In this document: one piece after another, positions 58,490 to 64,000 of the stretch | Position numbering within the stretch: the first letter of the stretch is position 1 | How the letters are laid out: each line of letters begins with the position of its first letter | From: Mariaggregatimicrobium sp964498785 | Lineage (GTDB): Bacteria > Zhuqueibacterota > Zhuqueibacteria > Thermofontimicrobiales > Thiofontviventaceae | Direction: 5' to 3' | Length of the DNA stretch: 64,000 nt | NCBI GenBank assembly: GCA_964498785.1 | Contig: CAZCJL010000001.1 | Location: forward strand, 62,001-126,000 | Translations under genes and position numbers: made by a program | The notes under the pieces: model-generated | What the model saw: only the letters and a program-made list of their open reading frames with translations | Told to the model about the DNA's origin: nothing | The model's database searches: none

Positions 58490-60490
58490 ATGATTGACGG
58501 ATCAGTCCGCATGATTGGAAAGAATTCTATCACATTCTTTTTCTTCTTTATTCTATTCAATGGTTCGATCAGTTTTGCAGAAATGTCAGCACATAAAATT
58601 ATTGAAAAAGCTCGGGAAAATATCACATCGGGTACGGCTATCGTTGAGGATTATGCCTGTTCCACCCGGACTGCTGCGTTCATGAAAAATGAGTTGCTGG
58701 ACATTTACGAGCGTTATGATGTAAATAAATATGCCTTTACTCTCGTCGATGACTGGGCAAAAGGACTTGTTTTCTACAAGCAACCAGACAAATTCAAATA
58801 TTATGTGAACCATTATTACCGTTCACAAACCTGGGGTGATTCGGTGTTTGCACCAATCGAATTTATGAGCAGTTCCATACATGGACCATTTTGGTTTGAA
58901 AAATTTAAATTGATTTCTCCACTGGGGGATAGCTGTTTTGCTCATTATAAATACAGGCTCATGTCCATCGTGACTCTTGATGATCGCAAATACTACGAAA
59001 TCGGGATTATTCCAAAAACCGATGATCTAAATTTAGTGTCTGGCTCCATCCGCATTGATTCAAATAAATTTGCTGTAGTGGATATGAAAATCTCATTTCG
59101 CCAGAAGTCGAAAATTCGCTTTCTGAAGGAATATCAGTGTGAATTAAAATATTTTGAATGGTTGGGGCAGTATCATCTCTGCCATGAAATTCTGATTTCG
59201 ATGTATATCAAAATACCCAAAATGGTGCAGTCAAACATGGTGTTGAAAGCAAATTTCAGTGATTTTGTCGTGAACACCGGTTTGCCGGATACTCTTTTCG
59301 ATGATAAAGAAATTGACCTGCGATCAGCAAAAGGACTCCTGAATACACAACAGTTTTCGCTGGCAAAAATTGCACAGGATATTGATGAACGTTCTGTACA
59401 ACAGTACAAATATTCCGGGCGTTATATCTCCGGAACCGGAATGGAGCACTTTATCCGTGTGAACAGAGTAGAGGAGACGTACATTGGTTTTGGTATGAAA
59501 ACAGAAGGAGAATTTTCAAAATACTGGCGTGCGGCTGTTCATGCCGGCTATGGACGTGGTAATAAAAAATTCAATTATCACTTCGATTTCGGACATTACA
59601 ATCCGGCTTCAAACGGATTTTCGTATGGATTGAGTTTGTTCGATAAGCTATCGCCAGTGGATTTGTCAGTGATTTCACCATTGTGGAACTCAATTGAATT
59701 TATTCTTGGCGGCAATGATTTTCATGATTATTATTGCAAAACCGGCGGGAACATTTTTCTGCAATGTAATGTCACTACAAATGTAACCAGCGGATTAAGA
59801 ATCAGTATTGAACAACATCGGATCGCAGAAACCTATAAACCCGGAAAATATCGTCACAATCCCGAAATTGAACCCGGGCGATTTGTTTGTTTTGAACTAT
59901 TCACGAATTGGGAAAATGCAGCGCCACATCTGCCACTATCGCGCTGGGCGATAACCAGTCAGATACTGTCTGCTGTTCCGCAGCTCAATGAGAATGACCG
60001 CGGATTTTTTCGCACGTATGTTGGTGTTCAACGGTTTCAATTGCTACCGTTTGGCTGTTCCCTTGAAGCTGATCTGAATTGCGGATTCGGATTGGGCCAT
60101 TTACCATTGCAGTATAAATTCAATTCGATCCACGATCGTTATCGTTTCAGCAAAGATGCCGATTATGAGAACTGGTACGGGGAAGGGGCGCTCAGTTCCG
60201 GAGTCAGTTTTTTCTTCGGTCGATCCTGGATTGATAAAATACTCATTGCCACGCGATTGCGGCTTCTGACTCTGTATAAAATTCAGTTCATGGTTTTTGG
60301 GGATGTTATTAAGTTTTACGATGAATTACCCGCCTCCATGACATATCAAAATATGTTCCGATTTGGTTGGAAAACAGATCATGGCTTTGGTCTGAGTTTG
60401 ATGGATAATTTAATCCAGTTTGAGTTTTCTAACCGTTATATCGGATTGCGGATCAGACCGAATTTTATTCAAAAAAATTTTTTAAGATAA
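58490..60490 (+). CDS. DUF5686-like outer membrane protein
   Basis: A 666-residue exported protein. After the signal region (NSITFFFFFILFNGSISFA) the domain opening AHKIIEKARENI and a long barrel-like C-terminal half (EFSKYWRAAVHAGYGRGNKKFNYHFDFGHYNP, read in parts; final SNRYIGLRIRPNF) resemble DUF5686 proteins of Bacteroidetes, which here would lack the usual N-terminal carboxypeptidase-regulatory repeat. ATG 58511 is an alternative start that places the signal peptide at the very N-terminus. It is coupled to the preceding envelope gene. Function unknown. Confidence 0.6.
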   Translation: MIDGSVRMIGKNSITFFFFFILFNGSISFAEMSAHKIIEKARENITSGTAIVEDYACSTRTAAFMKNELLDIYERYDVNKYAFTLVDDWAKGLVFYKQPDKFKYYVNHYYRSQTWGDSVFAPIEFMSSSIHGPFWFEKFKLISPLGDSCFAHYKYRLMSIVTLDDRKYYEIGIIPKTDDLNLVSGSIRIDSNKFAVVDMKISFRQKSKIRFLKEYQCELKYFEWLGQYHLCHEILISMYIKIPKMVQSNMVLKANFSDFVVNTGLPDTLFDDKEIDLRSAKGLLNTQQFSLAKIAQDIDERSVQQYKYSGRYISGTGMEHFIRVNRVEETYIGFGMKTEGEFSKYWRAAVHAGYGRGNKKFNYHFDFGHYNPASNGFSYGLSLFDKLSPVDLSVISPLWNSIEFILGGNDFHDYYCKTGGNIFLQCNVTTNVTSGLRISIEQHRIAETYKPGKYRHNPEIEPGRFVCFELFTNWENAAPHLPLSRWAITSQILSAVPQLNENDRGFFRTYVGVQRFQLLPFGCSLEADLNCGFGLGHLPLQYKFNSIHDRYRFSKDADYENWYGEGALSSGVSFFFGRSWIDKILIATRLRLLTLYKIQFMVFGDVIKFYDELPASMTYQNMFRFGWKTDHGFGLSLMDNLIQFEFSNRYIGLRIRPNFIQKNFLR

Positions 60491-60503
60491 AAATGGAGAG
60501 ATT

Positions 60504-60893
60504 ATGCCACGGATTCAAGTGAATTTTCATTTATATGCAAAAGATGTCGACCGGGCAGGATTGTTTTATGAACAACACCTGGGATTTAAATTTGAAGGTC
60601 AGATTAAAGCGAACGAAAATACGGAATGGGCGGCCTTGCGCACTGACAATGCAATTCTCTGGCTGGGCCCGGAGGGCGCGCAAAAAGGCCTGATTGTATT
60701 GGTTGAAGCAGAACTTCCGAAACTGGTCGAACGGCTCAAAAGCGAAGGCGTTGCTGTTTTTGTTCCGGATGAATTTAAAAAGGAAGAACAGGAAATAGAA
60801 CAATTGGTTTTTGAAACCGAATGGGGGCGCCATTCCTGGATAATGGATTCAGAAGATAATGTAGTGATGCTGTTTGAGCCTCATGAAGAATAA
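60504..60893 (+). CDS. VOC (glyoxalase/bleomycin-resistance) family protein
   Basis: A 129-residue single-domain VOC protein. IQVNFHLYAKDVDRAGLFYEQHLGF opens the fold and HSWIMDSEDNVVMLFEPHE closes it with the family's metal-binding Glu position. Substrate cannot be told; such proteins are often dioxygenases, lyases or binding proteins. ATG with GGAGAG SD, 13 bases after the DUF5686-like gene. Confidence 0.85.
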   Translation: MPRIQVNFHLYAKDVDRAGLFYEQHLGFKFEGQIKANENTEWAALRTDNAILWLGPEGAQKGLIVLVEAELPKLVERLKSEGVAVFVPDEFKKEEQEIEQLVFETEWGRHSWIMDSEDNVVMLFEPHEE

Positions 60894-61055
60894 ACGTAAT
60901 AAGTGATACGTGATTCGTAATGCGTAATACATATCACGGAAAAATAATAAAAGAAGCATTGTATTTGATGGGGGATAAAGGAGGTTTGCACTCATCCGTC
61001 GTGTTTTCTCTTGTCCGTATCACCCTGTTTTTCAAATTCGTGCGCCCGTTTCCCC

Positions 61056-61090
61056 TATTCACTATTAACTATTCACTTTTCACTATTTAC
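61056..61090. repeat. Short tandem-like repeat (CTATTCACTATT)
   Basis: A degenerate series of about 10-base units CTATTCAC, CTATTAAC, CTATTCAC, TTTTCAC, CTATTTAC. It covers the 3' end of the minus-strand gene, so it encodes that protein's last few residues and its stop. The rest of 60894-61055 shows only another low-complexity patch (GATACGTGATTCGTAATGCG at 60905). Confidence 0.55.
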
Positions 61091-62923
61091 CGCCAAAATC
61101 CCCTCAAGCACCTTCATCGCGGATTTATATCGACCGAACGGCGGCATTAAATAAACGCCCTGAACGGTAGGCTTGACTTGTTCTACCATCGATTGTGCGA
61201 TTTCGATTCCGATAGCTCTTGCATGTTCCGCATCTTTGGCTGCGGAGAGACGGTTTCTGATATCCTCTGGTATCGACATGCCCGGGACTTCATTGTGTAA
61301 AAATTCAGCATTGCGGAAACTGGCGAGGGGTAATACACCGGCAAGGACCGGAATATCGAATTCCTGACAGCTATCCATGAATTTTTCAAATAATGAATAT
61401 TCAAATACCGGTTGTGTCAACACATATTCTGCACCGGCGTCTATTTTTTGACGCAATCGATCCATTTCTTCTTCAAAATCAATTGCTCCCGGATTCGCTC
61501 CAACTCCGATGTAAAACGTTGTTGCGCTATCAATCGGATTTCCGGCCAGATCCATTCCCTGGTTTAAATTATTCACAATTCGCACCAACCCAATGGAATC
61601 GACATTAAATACTGCGGTCGCGGTGGGGTAATCGCCTAATTTCGGGGGATCACCGGTCACGCAGAGAATATTACGCAATCCCAGCGCGTGGGCTCCCAAC
61701 AGATCGGACTGGATCCCTAAAATATTCCGATCTCGGCAGGTGTAGTGAAGGATGGTGTTTATTTTCACCCGGGATTCAATGATAGCAGCCAGTGCAAGCG
61801 CGCTCATTTTGGCGCTGGCGCGTGGTCCATCCGGGATGTTCACTGCATTGACTCCCCCTTGCTTTATTAATTCGCATCCGCTAATAACTTTATCAACTTC
61901 CGGACTGCGCGGGGGATTGATTTCAATACATGTGACAAATTCATTATTCTTTAAATGTCGGTGTAAATCTGATTTAATAACATCGGTTTTAACGACTTTA
62001 ATAGTTTCCTTTACTTCGATCTGTTCCGGTTTTTCAATATGACGAGTGGGGCGTAGCGCTTTTACCGCGGCTTTGATCGCCCGGATATGTTCCGGTGTCG
62101 TACCACAACAGCCACCGACAATGCTAACACCATGCTGAATGAACCGCTTCGCATATTCGGCGAAATATTCCGGTGATGCCAGGTAAATTAATCGACCTTC
62201 CACGAATTTGGGCATACCTGCATTTGGCATCGCGGAAAGTTTCATTTTTGTAAGGCTCGCGATTTGTTGAATCTGTTCCAGGATCGGTTGCGGGCCGGTG
62301 CTGCAATTCACACCGATTGCGGCGACATTTAATGGCTCCAGTGTTTCTGTAACGCGCTTCGGAGTGACGCCATGAACTTTGATTGCTTCATCTGAAAAGG
62401 AAATATGCGCGATGATCGGATTTTGAGACACGGATTGTACTGCCTTAGCTGCGATTTCCAGCATACGCAAATCATTGAATGTCTCCAAAATAAACAAATC
62501 TACACCGCCGTCCTCCAATGCCTGCGCCTGTTCTGCAAAATTATCCGTTGCTTCCTGGTGGGTGATTTTTCCTGAGGGAATGATTGGCCTGGCTAACGGC
62601 CCGATTGAACCGGCCACAAATTGTTTCGTCTCTGCGATTTCTCTGGCAAGAAGCGCTCCCCAGTAATTTATTTCATATAATTTCTCTTCCAGCCCATGAG
62701 GAGTCAATTTTGAGCGATTGGCGCCAAAGGTGTTGGTTTCAATGATGTCAGCGCCGGCTTCGACATATTCTCGATGAATATCCTGAATTAATTTTGGATT
62801 GGAAAGATTAAGCTCATCAAAGCAACGGTTGATGTAAATGCCTTTTGCATATAACATCGTTCCCATTGCGCCATCGCAGACAAGTATTTCATTTGCTAAT
62901 CGATCCAAAAAATATTTCTTCAT
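61073..62923 (-). CDS. Homocysteine S-methyltransferase / methylenetetrahydrofolate reductase fusion
   Basis: A 616-residue bifunctional enzyme. The N-terminal half (about 1-300) is a homocysteine methyltransferase: DGAMGTMLYAKG, ETNTFGANRSKL, GVNCSTGP and GGCCGTTPEHI, the last two giving the three zinc cysteines. The C-terminal half (about 320-610) is a MetF-like reductase with FAD binding (CIEINPPRSPEVDKV, ILCVTGDPPKLGDYP, FYIGVGANPGAIDFEEEMDRL). This is the YitJ-type fusion that makes methyl-THF and passes the methyl group toward methionine; it lacks a MetH-like B12 domain. SD AGAGGATG. The final residues overlap a tandem-like repeat. Confidence 0.93.
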   Translation of the reverse strand: MKKYFLDRLANEILVCDGAMGTMLYAKGIYINRCFDELNLSNPKLIQDIHREYVEAGADIIETNTFGANRSKLTPHGLEEKLYEINYWGALLAREIAETKQFVAGSIGPLARPIIPSGKITHQEATDNFAEQAQALEDGGVDLFILETFNDLRMLEIAAKAVQSVSQNPIIAHISFSDEAIKVHGVTPKRVTETLEPLNVAAIGVNCSTGPQPILEQIQQIASLTKMKLSAMPNAGMPKFVEGRLIYLASPEYFAEYAKRFIQHGVSIVGGCCGTTPEHIRAIKAAVKALRPTRHIEKPEQIEVKETIKVVKTDVIKSDLHRHLKNNEFVTCIEINPPRSPEVDKVISGCELIKQGGVNAVNIPDGPRASAKMSALALAAIIESRVKINTILHYTCRDRNILGIQSDLLGAHALGLRNILCVTGDPPKLGDYPTATAVFNVDSIGLVRIVNNLNQGMDLAGNPIDSATTFYIGVGANPGAIDFEEEMDRLRQKIDAGAEYVLTQPVFEYSLFEKFMDSCQEFDIPVLAGVLPLASFRNAEFLHNEVPGMSIPEDIRNRLSAAKDAEHARAIGIEIAQSMVEQVKPTVQGVYLMPPFGRYKSAMKVLEGILAVNSEK

Positions 62924-62961
62924 AATACATCCTCTTTATTCAGATAATTTTCGTTCGGAAA

Positions 62962-62980
62962 CTGATATGACGTGTATCAG
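62962..62980. promoter_or_regulatory. Palindrome upstream of the methyltransferase-reductase gene
   Basis: CTGATA and TATCAG arms with a 7-base centre (TGACGTG), about 40 bases before the start codon. It could be an operator or a leader hairpin; I see no SAM or cobalamin riboswitch signature around it. Confidence 0.35.
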
Positions 62981-63029
62981 CAGGTGATTCGAATTAAATT
63001 GGCAGGCTTAGAAAATACGTATTTTTATT

Positions 63030-63557
63030 CTAAAAATCAACAAAATGTTTTTTAATATTAATGAGTAAGTAATAACTAATTAATGCAACGATGATTCCTG
63101 TGAACAAACCTGACACCAGCATTACGGGCAACAGATAAAAAATCTCCGTCTGATGGATGATGATAAGGGTAACCAGTATTAACTGAACGACATTGTGAAC
63201 CACTGCGCCTAAAATGCTGACGCCAAAAATACTAAAAAATTTTTCGCCGAATCGCTTTGTAACAGCCATAATCGAGGTCGCTGCAATTCCGCCCCCAATT
63301 GATAAAATGAATGCCGGATTTAGTAATGTTCCCAAAACAAGAGAACCGATAACAACACGACTAATGAATACGACAAAAGCTGCCTGAATACCGAACATAT
63401 ACAGCGCCAGCAATGTCGCAATATTTGCGAGTCCGGGTTTCAGCCACGGTAACGGTCGCGGAATGTAGATTTCAAATATGAAAATGATAAGACCGGTTGC
63501 GATTAACATCGCCAGCCAGACAAGTTTTTGATTTTTGTTAAACTGTTTTTTATTCAT
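63030..63557 (-). CDS. Gx transporter-family membrane protein
   Basis: A 175-residue membrane protein with about five helices. FEIYIPRPLPWLKPGLANIATLLALYMFG, read in parts, matches the Gx transporter/HepI family (IPSPLPWLKPGLAN). These are ECF S-component-like proteins, sometimes named heptaprenyl diphosphate synthase component I. It follows the NusG-II gene by 9 bases; this pair is common in redox-active FMN protein neighbourhoods. Confidence 0.88.
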   Translation of the reverse strand: MNKKQFNKNQKLVWLAMLIATGLIIFIFEIYIPRPLPWLKPGLANIATLLALYMFGIQAAFVVFISRVVIGSLVLGTLLNPAFILSIGGGIAATSIMAVTKRFGEKFFSIFGVSILGAVVHNVVQLILVTLIIIHQTEIFYLLPVMLVSGLFTGIIVALISYYLLINIKKHFVDF

Positions 63558-63566
63558 TAAAAGATT

Positions 63567-63956
63567 TCATTCAACAATGACGTCAAACTGGTTGGTTTTC
63601 GTATTTATTACCCGAACAAAAACCCGGTTCGGAACACAAACGATTACCTGGCCAAGACGATTTATTGATCCTGTTTTAATGCAAATTTTGTGTGGGCAAT
63701 CCGATTGAATGATTTTGGCCTTTTTATTATTGATTGAAATTGTGGTTTTGCCGATTGGGCCATTCACGATAATTTGCTTATCGATTTTTAATGATAACTT
63801 GTAAATGATTTTTCCGTCCACCTGTATTTCAAGGTAGTTTCCTTTGGATTGAAACGAGGAAACAAAAAAGAAACTTAAAATACTGAATAATAATATAACG
63901 AAGACTAAAACTTTGTCTCCGGCTTTTAATAAGTGATAAAAGGGATATTTTTTCAA
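63567..63956 (-). CDS. NusG domain II-like membrane-anchored protein
   Basis: A 129-residue protein with one N-terminal membrane helix (AGDKVLVFVILLFSILSFFFV) and an extracytoplasmic NusG_II domain with the characteristic IIQSDCPHKICIKTG, including its two cysteines, and QVIVCVPNRVFVRV. Such proteins accompany Gx-transporter and ApbE-type genes; upstream genes lie outside the window. It has no role in transcription despite the domain name. Confidence 0.88.
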   Translation of the reverse strand: MKKYPFYHLLKAGDKVLVFVILLFSILSFFFVSSFQSKGNYLEIQVDGKIIYKLSLKIDKQIIVNGPIGKTTISINNKKAKIIQSDCPHKICIKTGSINRLGQVIVCVPNRVFVRVINTKTNQFDVIVE

Positions 63957-64000
63957 AACTCTGATATCAGGGTTAAAATTAAATTTTCTTTCTGTTACGA

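Noticed and set aside
62924..63029. SAM or cobalamin riboswitch before the methyltransferase-reductase gene
   Set aside because: Only 106 bases are available and none of the conserved riboswitch core elements are visible; only a small palindrome is present.
63567..63956. Transcription factor NusG
   Set aside because: Only domain II is present, on a membrane anchor with cysteines; the NGN domain is absent.

Overview
The window reads as chromosomal DNA of a Gram-negative, AT-rich bacterium (roughly 40 % GC by eye) of the FCB group, most like Calditrichota, KSB1 or Ignavibacteria relatives. The evidence is several secreted proteins ending in the QNYPNPFNP-type FlgD-like/type IX sorting tail, a PorV/PorQ-family protein, a TonB receptor with a carboxypeptidase-regulatory N-domain, a GldA-GldF-GldG type ABC operon, and FtsA/FtsZ-based division. 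The placement is inferred from protein families; no rRNA or tRNA was seen.

Layout. 1-7040: metabolic and envelope genes on the plus strand (zinc-peptidase-like fragment, class IV aminotransferase, pyruvate kinase, Tat-exported DUF362 protein, secreted protein, PNPOx-like flavoprotein). 7087-11710: minus-strand operon of an ABC-2 ATPase, permease, GldG-like protein and DUF4340 protein. 12262-13035: AIM24-family protein. 13104-25378: a compact division and cell-wall (dcw) cluster on the minus strand, read as mraZ-rsmH-ftsL-ftsI-murF-mraY-ftsW-murG-ftsQ-ftsA-ftsZ. It is driven by a perfect TTGACA-17-TATAAT promoter followed by 10-bp-spaced TGG boxes that look like the MraZ operator. murE, murD, murC, murB and ddl are absent from it. 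25781-28519: Tat lipoprotein of the D-aminoacylase family and a DUF4405-type membrane protein.

28916-45393: a regulator plus peptide-uptake-like region. It holds an RpiR/SIS regulator, M20 peptidase, S51 (cyanophycinase-like) lipoprotein, YfcC-type transporter, secreted sorting-tail protein, TonB receptor, second secreted protein, PorV-like protein, NhaC antiporter, a second S51 enzyme with a sorting tail, and an alginate-export-like outer membrane protein. Everything from the M20 gene to the alginate-export-like gene lies between two direct 258-bp repeats (29778-30035 and 45531-45788). Each repeat contains a 135-bp MITE-like element with GGGGCTGTATCAAAAGT-type ends.

46160-49994: orphan LytTR response regulator, YbgA-like DUF523/DUF1722 protein, class II photolyase and RfbC epimerase. 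50065-54960: two paralogous secreted proteins with sorting tails, one carrying two tandem cohesin-like domains. 55064-64000: radical SAM/B12 protein, DUF4870 membrane protein, two overlapping envelope genes, a VOC protein, a homocysteine methyltransferase/methylenetetrahydrofolate reductase fusion, a Gx-transporter-family membrane protein and a NusG-domain-II protein.

All functional calls come from reading motifs by eye; no database search was run.
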